From Phanerodontia chrysosporium (taxonomy: Eukaryota > Basidiomycota > Agaricomycetes > Polyporales > Phanerochaetaceae): a DNA stretch of 64,000 bases. A program made the position numbers and the translations under genes. This document shows positions 1 to 11,159 of the stretch, in pieces. The notes under the pieces are model-generated. The model searched no databases and was not told the origin of the DNA. It saw only the letters and a program-made list of their open reading frames with translations. The stretch is from contig MJGA01000007.1 of NCBI GenBank assembly GCA_001910725.1, forward strand, positions 868,001-932,000. The letters are read 5' to 3'. Positions within the stretch are counted from its first letter, which is position 1. Each line of letters starts with the position of its first letter.

Positions 1-425
1 ATATGCGGTACTAATCATTTTATAGACCGCATTTCTATATTATGAGTGTTGTAGCGGTGGTCGTCTTTGCAACCTGCATCGTCCTTATCAGCGACACTGG
101 TGTCTAGGTGCATTCGCAACGGTCAGCCACCCTAGCTGCTGATCCCGCCTGCGACCCTCACTGCGGTCCATTCACGACCCACTGTGCTCTCATCGATACT
201 CTATACGCGTACGCCCAGACATTCAGGGATGACTGGTAATAACCTTTGCGGCGGACTTCCGCACGCGACACAAACCTCATCAAGTTCTGACTTGGGGCTG
301 CAATGAGGCCGCCTCTTCGACGGAGCTCATGCGCGAAACCTGTGCGCCGCTCAGCTTCTTGCATAGATCTACCAAAGTCTATCACATCGCCGAGCGACTT
401 CCATCATTCATGCCGAGCCAAGCAA
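1..425. other. Upstream region without recognised gene
   Basis: No convincing reading frame or RNA gene is seen before the start at 426. An in-frame ATG at 303 would extend the next gene by 41 Arg/Ser-rich residues, but the 426 start gives the more natural N-terminus. The region may hold that gene's promoter. Confidence 0.4.
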
Positions 426-1890
426 ATGTCATTCTCCTTCGATGGCTCGGCGAACGGCTTCTTTACGCTTTCCCTGTTCTCGTCATCCGCGATTCCTCCA
501 CCCGTCCCAAACCACTCTATTTCCGCTTCATGCCAGTCGTCAACGCCTTGCGCCTACCCTATAACTCGACACTCATCGAGCTCCGCTCTTCAGGATGCCC
601 AGTCTTTCCTCGATCTTCAAGACTCATCGTTCATGACCACCTTACGAACTTTGTCCCCCATCGCTCCATTTCCTTTACGACTGCCCAAATTTCGGAAGCA
701 TTCCCACGTGGCCCGAGATGAAGCGCCTTCTAGCCCAGTTCTTGCGAATAGACACCTACCTCCGCACATACCCTCGCTGGCACATTGCTCACACCCTTCT
801 AACTACGACGATTACACCGACTCCTTCCCTGATGCCGGTCTCTCAGATACTACTTCTGAGCCGAGCCCCACGGCCTCTATAAAGCGCTCCAACGATTGGC
901 CCACGCGTGGTCTCGATGCCACTCCTTTCAACTCCCCGACCAGAACCACGTTCCACTCCTCAAACACAGACAGAGACATTAGCGAGACGATCAAGCAGCT
1001 CGAAGAACTTGCCTGCGACTTGAAGACAATGAACATCAACATCTGCGCGCCAAAACCACCAACACGTAGACTTGTACGACCTCCCCCACGTTTCTCTTCC
1101 TTGCCACGATCGAGACATGCTGTACACATCCACTATGACTCCTCTTCGTCTTCCGCCTCGCAGTCGTCGCCCTCGGACAGCTCTGCGGAGATTGCCTCAT
1201 CACCTGTCTCGGAGTCCCCGCCTGCCCGTCTCGCCTACCTCACCGAGGACATCTCCCCAGCCGGAGAAGGACAGCGGGTCGCCCTACCGAGAATCGTCCT
1301 CACAGTTCCGTCTGCGGACGAACTCGCTGCGGTGCCCGTCGAGTCTCAGCGGAGAGGTCGACCGGTTGGGGCGGATGGGGATGAGGTCGAATGGGTCAAT
1401 AACTACGGCCGGTGGGGCTGCGACTCTGACTCGGACGACGACGACGAGTGCGCCTCCATCACATACTCTATCCTGTCCGACTACGACGACGCGTCCTCCA
1501 TGTTCACCACGCCGCCCGACTCGCCACCTCCCCTGACTCCTAACGTACGTCCGCCTGCTTCCCACTCGTAGGTCGCGCCGTGTCTCACCTCCCACACAGA
1601 CCTCGCCGGTCCGTCAGGTCTTCTACATGCGCACATCCTCCGAGTGCACAAGCTCTGAGTGCCCGCCCTCGCCGTCCACACCCACTTCGCCAACACAGTG
1701 GCTGCGGCGCGCGCTGTCGAAGCCGCTCCTGCGCACCACGAAGAAGGCAGACACGCCGCCGCCGTCGCCCGTATCCGCGCCCGACGGCTCTCGCTGCAGG
1801 CGTACCCGCTCGTCCTGGGCGAAAAGACGTCTAGTGACACGTGCGCACACGACCTCGTCGCAGAAGACCCCTTCGCGAAGGAGCCGTTGA
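426..1890 (+). CDS. Ser/Pro-rich hypothetical protein
   Basis: I do not recognise this gene. Two exons fit: 426-1544 and 1600-1890, joined by a 55-nt intron (donor GTACGT at 1545, acceptor CACAG ending at 1599) in phase 0. The intron removes the stop at 1569-1571. The product of about 470 residues is low in complexity and rich in Ser, Pro and Thr. It has a conserved-looking segment around 975-1030 (acidic and Leu-rich, ending in CDLKTMNINI), a Ser run near 1140, an acidic DSDSDDDDE patch near 1425 and a basic C-terminus. No membrane segment or enzyme motif is visible. The composition suggests an intrinsically disordered, possibly nuclear or phosphorylated protein. The start could also be at 303. 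Confidence 0.5.
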
Positions 1891-2436
1891 GCTTGGGACT
1901 GCAGGATATGAATGCGCAGGCGATGGAGTCTGGAGAGGTTCTCCCGCGGGGCGAGGTGTCCTGCTGGTCTGCGAGCTCCGAGTCGCTCGTCATGCATCGG
2001 CGTGTCGGCTGGAGTTCGCTCAAGCAACTGTTCAAGCGCACTCGCTAGACGATGAGGTATGGGAGATGAAGCCGGCCACTGTAGCAGAAATAATATGTGG
2101 GATTATCATGGACAGTTGTAGTATTACTTTCAGACTCTGTATTACAGTAGTAGAGGGGGCGGGGAAAGGAAACCATGGCTCGCGATGGTGACAACTTTCC
2201 GTGTTTTTCGATCATTCGATGAGTGCTGATACAACAAACTACGCACACACAACGGCAATTGCAGCGTACCAATACAGGTAGCTAGAGACAAGTTTGAGAC
2301 TACAAACGAGACCATCCGCTGTGGGACATTATTTAGGCGATAGCAGTAAACATGAGAATTGGCACCAACGTATCCGACTCACACCCAAGAAACACACTCA
2401 GCCCAGATACGCCCAACACTCCTGAGTACTGACAGC
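1891..2436. other. Intergenic region, convergent 3' ends
   Basis: This stretch lies between the 3' ends of the Ser/Pro-rich gene (+) and the R3H gene (-). A plus-strand frame running to 2048 has a plausible C-terminus (VGWSSLKQLFKRTR) and could be an alternative last exon of the upstream gene, but only by a 29-nt intron at 1771-1799, which is too short to accept. Nothing else is seen. Confidence 0.35.
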
Positions 2437-5401
2437 TCACTGCTCGTCGTGTGACGGTGTCATTGGAGTGGGGGAGGCCGTGGTCGGCATGTCGCCATTC
2501 GTAGCCAAGTTCAGCCCTTCCACTCGTTCCGCCAGACCGTCCGGAGAGCCTTCTGTGCCTTCCTCTGCACCAGAACCGGCCTGCGGACGCCCTCCGTTGG
2601 GGTTGAACAATTCAGGACCGTTCTTCGTTTGCGGTCGGTCGAACGCACGGTTCTGGTCCTCCGGCCGCCCGGCATTGGGACTCGCACCCCGCCCTCCGTT
2701 GGGGTAATGGACGAGCGCGCTCCCCGCGGGCGCGCTGGCGTTGCTCGGCGGCGGTCCCGCGCGCAACGCTGAACGTACGGTCGAAGGGTTCGTCCATGCA
2801 CCGGCTACGGCTGGCGGCTTCTTGTCCGGCACGGGCGCCGAGGATAGTGGAGGGAAGTCGGCGCCTTGCAGGGAGGGCGGTGGCGGGTGTGAGCGCGAGT
2901 GGTGTGGGAGGTTGCCGCCCATCCGCGCTGGGGACATTGTGCGTGAGTGCGAGTCGTTATGGCGTCCAGAGAGTGTGGGCTGCGGTTTGAGCCCACAGCC
3001 CAGTCCGGCCTGGCAGGGAGGGGATGTTTTGAGGATGTGGAAGTGAAGGTGCGTTGCGAAGATGACGAAGTAGTGGAGGATGACTGCGGGATTATTAGTA
3101 TACTTGACATACAACATGGTTCGTCGAACTCACAGTGACAGACGATGCTTCATCCCCATGAGTTCTATGGCCTGCACTCCCCGAAGACGTCCTACGGGCG
3201 TTCAACCGGGGACCCACAAATTCACTTCCGCTTGCAGCACCCATAGCGACGCCCGGCCCATAAGTCCACGGCTGCCGCCTCGCATTGGGACCAGGCCTTC
3301 GCCCATGCCCGTTTACCGACCCATGGGAATTACTGTTCCGCGACGAAGCGCGGCTATGGTCTACTGAGTCTGGGCCAAGGTCCAGTCCCTGATGCTCATT
3401 GCGATAGGTGCCGTCGGGTCCGTACTGTCCTTGCATGTGCGGAGGTGCCGGAGGCATGTGCACAGGTGGTACAGCGTATGGTGGAGGGTAGTATCCTGGC
3501 ATGGCGTACGGGGGGTACTGAGGAAAGTACCCGGGATAGCCCATTCCACCTTGAGGCTGCATCTGCTGAGCAGCCGGTGACAGTTGATTTGACGATTGTT
3601 GGTGTATGCCAGCAGGTAATGATTGGGTAGAAGCCGCCGGCGAGGTCACTTTCGAGGGCTGGGCAGAAGACTGGCCTGGTGGCGGTGGCGGCCACATATA
3701 GGGGTTCGGTGGGTATGGTACATTGACAGGCGACTGCACACTAGGGTACATGGGCTCGCCGGGGTTACAGGGTCGGAATGCGGATGGGAGGGCGGTTGCT
3801 GAGGGTATGCGTAAGGTGGGTACCCATATCCATAGGGCGGCATGAACGGGGGCGGTGCTCCAGGAGCTGCTGGAGAGTAGCCGTAGTAGTATTGGATATA
3901 GCCGTGTGGGGGTCCTTGGGGACCGAAGGCTGGGTCGAACGTGCCTGCTTGTGGATCGTATAATGTCGGGAACGACGATGGAGACGCTGCACGAGAATGC
4001 CGTGAACTATTAGAACCGCTCGCATGGTTGTGCGACCGATGCGACCGTGACGACGAATGGGTAGACCCACCGCGTCGACCCTCCCGCTTGTCTCTGGCGA
4101 CCGGTCCCGACCACTCGCTCTCTGTGGCGGCAGAGCTCGAATCCTCTAGCTCCCCGGCGCTGCTACGGCTGACAGAGCCCGAACCAGACGCGAGGTTGGT
4201 CGAGGATGAGTTCGCGCTGTTGTCTTTGTCCTTCTCCTTCTCCTCGAAGCCCATGAAGATGCGTGAGCGGGCCTCGTTGTAGGCAGCTTCCCGTTCCTCG
4301 ATAGTCAAGTGCCTTTTACCACTACCAGCGGTGGTGCTGCGCCCTGCGCTGCTTCCCGCTTCAGAGGGCTCGGCGCCGTCCGAAACGTCACCATCTTCAC
4401 CAGCCACAGAGCCAGTCTGAGACGTCTGGCGCACACGACGGTCCTGCGGAGCTCTGCGCATGATCTTAAATGCAGGCTGCGCAGATTCTTCGGCTGGCAC
4501 TAGCTCGCATATTCTGCGCGCCGGACTACACGAGCCATCATAAGCACAGTACACGATCGTCCGCAGTGATTGACACTTACACGGCGCTGTCTGGGCGTAG
4601 TGACACGTAGATTGCTCTTGAACTATCGCTTTCGGATGTCAGCCGATGGTACGCAGCGCACTTGTGGACTAGCATTCGCTGATATGAGGTTGCAGGGTTG
4701 AGCTCGATACGCGGCCTATGATGAAGAACAGTGATTAGATACCCAGGAAGAGCTCACATGCAGTCACCCGAACACTGTATGACGCACTGCAAAAGGCGCC
4801 ATCTAGGAACTATCAGACTCACTGCTTGCGTTCATTAATGAGTGTCTCCATGCTCTCGCCTAGCTTGAGAACCCAAAGTCGATCCTTGCTTCGCAGCGCC
4901 TCGAGAATCTGTACGTCCGGCTCTGTGGGGCTTGTCGTGCCACTGCTCCCCTCCGCGACTCCCGAAGCCATGCTTGACAGGGCGTCGGCAGAAGATGTGC
5001 GCGATGGCTGGAGGATGGTGAAGTCAGTAGACGGGGAGAAGGCCATGGAGGTGGCATTCAAAGCCTTGGTAGCAACAGTAATCTCCGGTGCGCTTGCGCT
5101 GCTTGAGATTGTCGGGTGTTCAATGGGGCTCGTAGGTGCCGTTTGTGGAGAGGCCATCTCTGCGGGAGGCGGCGCTGAAGCAGCAGATGACTGCCGAGCC
5201 GAATCTTCAGACTTCACAGATGGCTGTGTTGGAATATCTGCTGAGGGAGAGACGGATTAACCCATCGGCTTTGGTGGTATTGGGTGTGGGGGAAAGCCTC
5301 TCGAGTCGCTGCATCCTGCACTCGCTCGTCTGCCCACCCACTCCACCAAACTCGCGAAGGACGCAGAGGCAAAGCCAGCTCGAATACTCACCGAGAGACA
5401 T
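2437..5401 (-). CDS. R3H and SUZ domain RNA-binding protein
   Basis: The start exon is only 10 nt (5401-5392, MSL plus one base). It is followed by exons 5237-4823, 4715-4581, 4525-3769, 3733-about 3130 and a last exon ending at 2437. The R3H domain begins with ILEALRSKDRLWVLKLGES. The R-x3-H signature (RMLVHK) is in the small exon 4715-4581, directly after an intron. The SUZ motif (FKIMRR) follows at about 4465. R3H-SUZ proteins (human R3HDM1/2 and ARPP21, yeast Rbs1) bind single-stranded nucleic acid and act in mRNA regulation. The long C-terminus is rich in Pro, Tyr, Gln and Gly, typical of disordered mRNP proteins. Two oddities: the joint at 3768-3734 needs a 35-nt intron, and the frame breaks after PARPDWAVG near 2990-2997, where one base seems to be missing. 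Either a true frameshift or a sequence error could explain it. Confidence 0.8.
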
Positions 5402-5673
5402 GAAACCCCGTCAGGCAGCAATACCAGTGGTGGACGTCAAGGAGAGAGAAGGGTTTTGGATGCAAGGAGGGGAAGGGTACATCAGGTTCGAGGGCAAGTG
5501 TTCTCTGGGCGCTCGTACATAGCGAGCGCTTTGCAAACCTTTCATCAAGCATTCTGGACCGCCTCGTATTGCTTTTCACCCACGGTAAAAATCCAATATC
5601 GTCCGTTCTAATCTACAGATGTACATAGAGCAAGTACTAGAAGGCACACCGTCCAATGCACCCATGAGACCGT

Positions 5674-7603
5674 TTAGTGAACACTCCCTCCGCCGTGCGC
5701 GACCTGGTAAATGTTGTAACTCAAACTGCATCAACCATCGGTGTTAGTGAGAACGTGAGATAAGCCGACATTTGTGCCTGTTCCACGTACCAGAATATGC
5801 ACACGAGAACACCGTACACGGCCAAGCCTAGCGCGGCTCTATTCAGTCCCTTTGAAGCCTCGGGGTCGTCGCGCGTCAACTGACGCCATCGCCCCGCTCA
5901 GCATCCATCTTTCCCGTCGGAGCAAGCGCACGCACCTTCCAGTAAAACAGCCCTGGCAGAATGAAGGAGATCGTTGTCGAGCCGGTGGATCCGACGAACG
6001 AGAGAACTGTGGTGCGTCAAGACAGGTCAGAATATACGGGCGCAGGCCTACATATGAGAGTCTGCGCACCCATTTGGAGATCGTCTACGAAATAAGCGAT
6101 CGTGAAGCCGCTCGCTATGATGGCTACCGTGAGTAAGACGTGCTTGAGCGGACTCATGCCCGGACTGCCGCCATGCTCGTCTTCTATCTCTATGTCATCG
6201 GAGTCTTCGTCGCCGCTCGTCTTCCGCGGCAGCACATGGCCGGCATGGAATACTTTATCTAAGCAGTTCCGGCACGGATGTACTTGTAGTGGATACGAGA
6301 ACATCACAAGGATGGCGATCGCCAGCTGCCCGACGGCGATGAACAGAGAAGTGGATGGGTACATGGCAATGATGTTGGCGCCAACCTAGCAAAAGTTCAG
6401 CGCGCCATCTGAGCGTGACAGAAGATGCCGACCTTCGAGCCGAACGTGAGGTAACCAAAAATTGCAATAATCTCATATATGAGGGCGGCACCTCCGATCG
6501 ATGTCCCAATAACAATGTTCATGCGCTTCTGTGTGTTCCGGTTGATCTCGTTGAAGATAGGGAAGAGCTGAGGCAGACCCGTGAGCACCGTGCCACACAT
6601 AAAGAGGGCGTCACTTACGTTCTGAGCACACGTGTAGGCGAAGACTTGGACAGGGAAGGTCGACACAAAGTTTGGAGTGAACTTAATAAGGTGTATCTCT
6701 CCGCGCTCCGGTGTTCCTGGCAGGGGTCGGAAGTAGCATACAATGACCACAAGAACCAGATACGCTGTCGGAAGGCGTCAACCGCGTTTTGAGAGGCAAA
6801 GTCGCGTGACTCACCCACTGAGAACAGAGCGACATAGCTCGTATGCCGCAAGCTATGCAAGTCGCGAAGGAACGAGAGTGGTACGAGTATAAGCATCAGT
6901 ATACAAATCCAGTTACGCCCGGAGAGAGCCCATTCGGGAGGGTTGACATCGGGAGACGTGAGGTCGTGATACAGTGCCGCCACGACATTCGGCATGAGCG
7001 ACTTGACAATGATGAGATAGCTGGAAGAGGACATAGAACACGTCGACGTCCGGGATTGAGCTTCATGAATGTGCACTAATGGGCGTACCTGATAGACACG
7101 CCGAAACACTTGATTGCGATGGCAGCGTCGAAGAATACCGCAGCTTTCGGGAAAGTCATCTCTGCAATTGCGAAGAAGGATGCGCGTCGGTGTGGTGCTT
7201 TGACAGCACACAATGACAGTAGATAGAGTCCGAATGCTGCCACAGTCCCCGAGAACAGACACGTTATCATCCCTGGTATGATACCGGCTGTTGCAAGTGC
7301 CTATGCGAATACGGGTGCGTTAGGTTTCCACGCGCGACTGGGCTAGAAACATACCAGAGGAAATGTAAGCATGCCTGAAGAATGTCAGCTCATCACAACC
7401 GGCTATGATAGAGCACATAACTCACCACTACCGATGATAGTGTTTGCTAGGTTTCCCACCGAACTCTGCAGCGTCGCATGGCCCTCCCTCTTCAGCGTCC
7501 TGGGCGTCGCGCCATCTCCTAGCAGCGCCTCATGTTCGTCCATGCTCGTGCGCGGCTCGACGTCGCCACGCTCCGTGGCCGTTGCGCCATACGTCTGCAC
7601 CAT
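5674..7603 (-). CDS. AVT-type vacuolar amino acid transporter
   Basis: A multi-exon gene of the Aa_trans family. The N-terminus (start ATG at 7603) is hydrophilic and acidic, then reaches the family signature GNLANTIIGSG at about 7425. Later exons encode hydrophobic segments, for example 7270-7085 (GMITCLFSGTVAAFGLYLL), 7010-6815, 6750-6600 and 6364-6260. An acidic loop (EDSDDIEIEDEHGG) lies near 6195, and the last exon ends YNIYQVAHGGGSVH with a stop at 5674-5676. By family (yeast Avt5/6/7 and mammalian SLC38-like) it should export or import neutral amino acids across the vacuolar membrane. It has many short introns. An in-frame stretch upstream of 7603 without ATG (to 7624) leaves room for an additional 5' exon. 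The substrate cannot be told from the sequence. Confidence 0.85.
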
Positions 7604-7884
7604 CTCGTAGGCCTGGGAGGACACGGTTACGTCCCGTCGTCGTCGAACGTCGTGCTGATGTATCTTCGCAAGTACCCGAGACGCAGTCCACAGCCAGAGT
7701 CAAGACAGCCCTCAAAGTCCGCTGTCCGGAGAGAAGGCGAGGTGGTGAGTGCGGAACTGGCGTGCACTTCGCCTCTCCATGTTCCTGGATTACGTAAGCC
7801 GAGGCCTGGGTCTGTTTTGACTTGTTAGATTCCAAAGGTCATGGCTTCCTTTCTGGGGCAGACCCGCCCTTTCCTGGACTCCTC

Positions 7885-8509
7885 ATGGCGACTCCCCGCT
7901 TGCGACACAGGCCTCAGGTCGAGGATGAGGACGCCGCGGCGCTGAAGCTCGGCTCTGGTGCGTGCATGTGTTTGCGAGTAATATAGCTCCCGGCCTCACC
8001 TCTCCCCACTTGGCAGAGTTCAACAATGCTGGTTGTTTGCTCATCTCGGAGGTGAAGTACCTGCTTGAGAACAGGGAAAAGGAAGCACCAGACACAGCGT
8101 GCGTCACACGCCTTCGCCTCAATTTTTGAACCCTCTTATGCCATACAGTGTGTACAACAAGACTCTGGAATACGTGAAAACCTTTGGCAAGTTCAACACA
8201 ACGGACGCAGCGAGCGCAGTTCGAGAGTATGTCCCAGTGCCCAAGTCTTGCTCGCGAAGCACTCATGTTCATTGCACTAGAACTCTGCGTCGAGAACCCG
8301 CGTTGACACAGTTCGAGACCGCTCAAATTGCGAACTTGTGCCCGGCTGACGCTGAAGAAGCGAAGAGTATCATTCCGAGGTGAGTCTACCTCCAGTCGAC
8401 ACAGTGGCCTAGTGCTGACCACCCCGACTGAAGTCTGGTGAAGATTGACGACGACAGGCTCCAGGCGCTGCTCGACGAAATTCAGACCATGCGGCGTTTC
8501 CAGACATAG
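7885..8509 (+). CDS. RPB4: RNA polymerase II subunit RPB4
   Basis: Five exons spliced by short GT-AG introns give about 140 residues, the usual length. Exon 1 (7885-7957) starts MATPRLRHRPQVEDED. Exon 2 encodes FNNAGCLLISEVKYLLEN, then YNKTLEYVKTFGKFNTTDAA, then LTQFETAQIANLCPADAEEA, and the last exon ends LLDEIQTMRRFQT with TAG at 8507-8509. The FETAQIANLCP..AEEAKSIIP block is the HRDC-like core of the Rpb4/C17 family. Rpb4 pairs with Rpb7 to form the stalk of Pol II in transcription initiation, mRNA export and decay. The gene runs opposite to its neighbours and has a compact upstream gap of 280 bp shared with the transporter promoter. The large open frame on the other strand over this gene is a shadow. 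Confidence 0.92.
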
Positions 8510-8653
8510 CCTGTACGCGTGCATGCACGCCTACCACGCCTACCACGCACATATTGACGACTGGACAGTGCGGAGCCACTACAATGTCAGGCTGGGCAGC
8601 TCTATGCTGTTGTAGATACTAGTATACAAGAACTACAATGACAATATTTCACC

Positions 8654-10872
8654 TCATCCCTCCATCTCCTCGCGCTCTTTCTTGTTCGCTGGGAGCACCT
8701 CCTCATCTTCATCCTCATCCGCCTCCTCAGCCTCATCTATTTCGATCTTGGAGATGCGTCCCTCAGGAAAGACAGTAGTGTCGAAGCGCTTCTTCTCCCG
8801 GAAGGGGTTTGCCCTGCGCTCGCCCCTCTTGATGACGGCCGCATCAGGCAATGTGCCCTTCGGGTTGAGGTACAGCAGATCGTTCCCTTGGTACTTGTCC
8901 AGGGATCGTATCCACGCGTCGAACCTACACATCTCGTCAGCTGCATGCGGCGGAGGTTCATAAGGCCTACGTACAGTCCACTCTGGCTCTCGATGCTCCG
9001 CATTCGGGAGTAGATGAAGTCCTGCTTGAACTGCTCGATCTTCTCTCTATGCACCTCGAAGTCGATAGGCTCGCGGTACTCCGGATCCTCGGGCTTCAGC
9101 TTGGCATTCGAGGCGGCAATCTTCTTGTTGTAGTTGTCGAAGATAGGATATTCCAACAAGAGGCCGAGTGCAGGCATCTTTGGGATGAATGCAACCCTCG
9201 GACCATATAGCTGCAGACTGTATGAGAGACAGCGAATAGATGGAATGTTAGCTTGACTGACCTCCTCGACAACACTTGCTGGTGTGCCAGTTCGGCAAGC
9301 CAGAACGAGTAAGCTGATCATTTTGCGCTAAGGAATTATACGTGAGTCTCGTCCACGGAATGATCTCATAACACGTACAATCTATAGAATCCGTCAGCTT
9401 GCGTTCTCTCGTGATGGGGACTACAGACGTACCTGGTGAAGCATGAAGCTCTGCCCATGGAGGAGCACGCTTATCCACTCCGTGTCTCCGTACACCATCG
9501 GATCCGAAACCTACAAGCTGCCTTTAGCACCGTCCAAGCTCACAGTCTCCCAACGCACCTCGATCCTCTTCATGACGCGCTGCGAGGTGGTATCCTTGAA
9601 ATCCTGGCCGACAGTGAAGTTGTGAAATTTATGCGAGCCTTCGTACTTCTTCGCGATCTCGCGGAGTGTTTCGACAGCATCCGACGGGGCGCGCCATGCC
9701 CTCTTGCGCGCGAGATCGTCGTCTGCGCTCGAGCCTTCCGGGACGTCTTTCCAGAAGTCGAGGAGCGATGATATCGCGCCGTTCTGTTCGAAGACAGTTT
9801 TGTAGAGGCCGCTGCCCGGCTTGGGAGGGATGAGGAGGTATGACGGGAAGAAGTACGTGTACTTCCGTGAGTCGCACGTCCTGAGGCCGTATTGGATTGG
9901 CATTGAACAGGTCTATGGCCAGATGAAGAACTCACGTTCGTGCATTGAACGCGTTCTGAACACGGATCTGGGAGAAGCATAGTCAGTCTAGCACTAACCG
10001 GCTCCTGATCGCGAAGGACATACGGTGCCCCACAGGCGAATCTCCGGAGGCAGCTCCTCGTTGATTCGCGCGATAATGTCTTCTACACCGGGTATGGCAG
10101 TAATCATCTTCATGGACACTAGGTTGCCGGCGGCATGTACGCCTGCATCCGTGCGCGCCGCGCGGTTGAAGTTGACCTGCACACGCGTTGACCTTCCACA
10201 GACGCAGCGCAGCAGACGGGCGACGCACCTTCGCGGGATTATCCGCATTATCCTTCGACACCGCGCCGACTCTGACGAGCGCATCAAACAGCGTGCCCTC
10301 GATCGTCTTGACGTGCCCGTGCCCGCGCTGCCTGCCGCACATTCAGAAAAAAACCGCGACCTGCGCCCGCGAACACGGGTGCCCACGACGTACAGCTGCA
10401 TCCCAGAGTAGCCCGACCCGCAGAAGCCGAGCAGCAGCGCCGTCTGTCGCTTGGGCAGCCGCGGCTCGCGGGGCCCGTCGCCCTCGCGCGGCGCCTCCGT
10501 GCGCGTGCCCCCGCGGCGGACGCCCTGCTTCTTCTCCTGCTCCCGTGCGTTGCGCGCCGCGCGCCGCGATTGCTCGGGCCGCCGCTTCGTCTCTCCCTGC
10601 GCCGGCGCGGCGGCGGGCTCGGCCGAGCTGGGGCCCGCCACACTCTCCTGCTGTCCGCCGTCCGCCGCCAGCCTCTGCTTTTTCTCCGCGGGCTCTGCCT
10701 CCGCGGGCTCGTCCGTGTTTGGCCTCTTGAGGTCGTTGACGGGTGTGGTGTCCATGCTAGAGTGTGCGCCGTGGATAGCGGTAGGCTGTGGTGCGCAAAG
10801 CGTCGTTCTACTGAGGCTAAAGCGTGGAAGAGATAGGCAGGATCGCAGACTCTGCAAGAGACGGGCGACCAT
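8654..10872 (-). CDS. PUS1: tRNA pseudouridine synthase PUS1
   Basis: Pseudouridine synthase of the TruA/Pus1 family, which isomerises uridines in tRNA (and U2 snRNA) in the nucleus and mitochondria. Exon 1 has an Ala/Glu/Arg-rich, nuclear-signal-like N-terminus and then LLLGFCGSGYSGMQL. The next exons give TIEGTLFDALVRVGAVSK and the catalytic motif RAARTDAGVHAAGN (about 10120-10160), whose Asp is the nucleophile. They continue with CDSRKYTYFFPSYLL, YEGSHKFHNFT, and PALGLLLEYPIFDNYNKK. The acidic C-terminus ends at 8654. Two starts are possible: ATG 10872 adds 39 residues that are Arg/Ser/Leu-rich and free of acid residues, like a mitochondrial presequence; ATG 10755 begins MDTTPVNDLKRPN. This mirrors the dual targeting known for mammalian PUS1. 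Confidence 0.9.
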
Positions 10873-11159
10873 TGCAGACGCCCGCAGAAACTCGTCAACT
10901 TGAGGCGGATCAAAAGCCGACGATCACAGGCCCGCCTCCCGAACTCGTCTCCGATCAAGCGCTGGAGTCATGCATCGCAGGGGGCAGAGCGAACATGCTG
11001 CCCTTCTGCTTCATATATGCATTGTCGGGGAAGTAGGAATAAAATTTGGGGGTACATAGGAATACATAAGGGTTCGCTTGAGTGAACTATAGCAATAATT
11101 ACCGCTGAATCAGATATGAAGAAGCCTGACACTACATAGGAAATAAGTCGAGACGTATA
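10873..11159. other. Short intergenic region
   Basis: About 290 bp between the PUS1 start and the F-box gene stop. It holds an A/T-rich stretch from 11035 to 11160 that would serve as 3' UTR of the F-box gene. No gene is seen. Confidence 0.4.

Noticed and set aside
1771..1799. 29-nt intron that would extend the Ser/Pro-rich protein to 2048
   Set aside because: It is shorter than plausible for basidiomycete introns; the downstream peptide is attractive but unsupported.
7883..8524. Long minus-strand frame (213 codons) over the RPB4 gene
   Set aside because: Its start is in the real gene's antisense and the plus strand gives a complete, correctly spliced RPB4.
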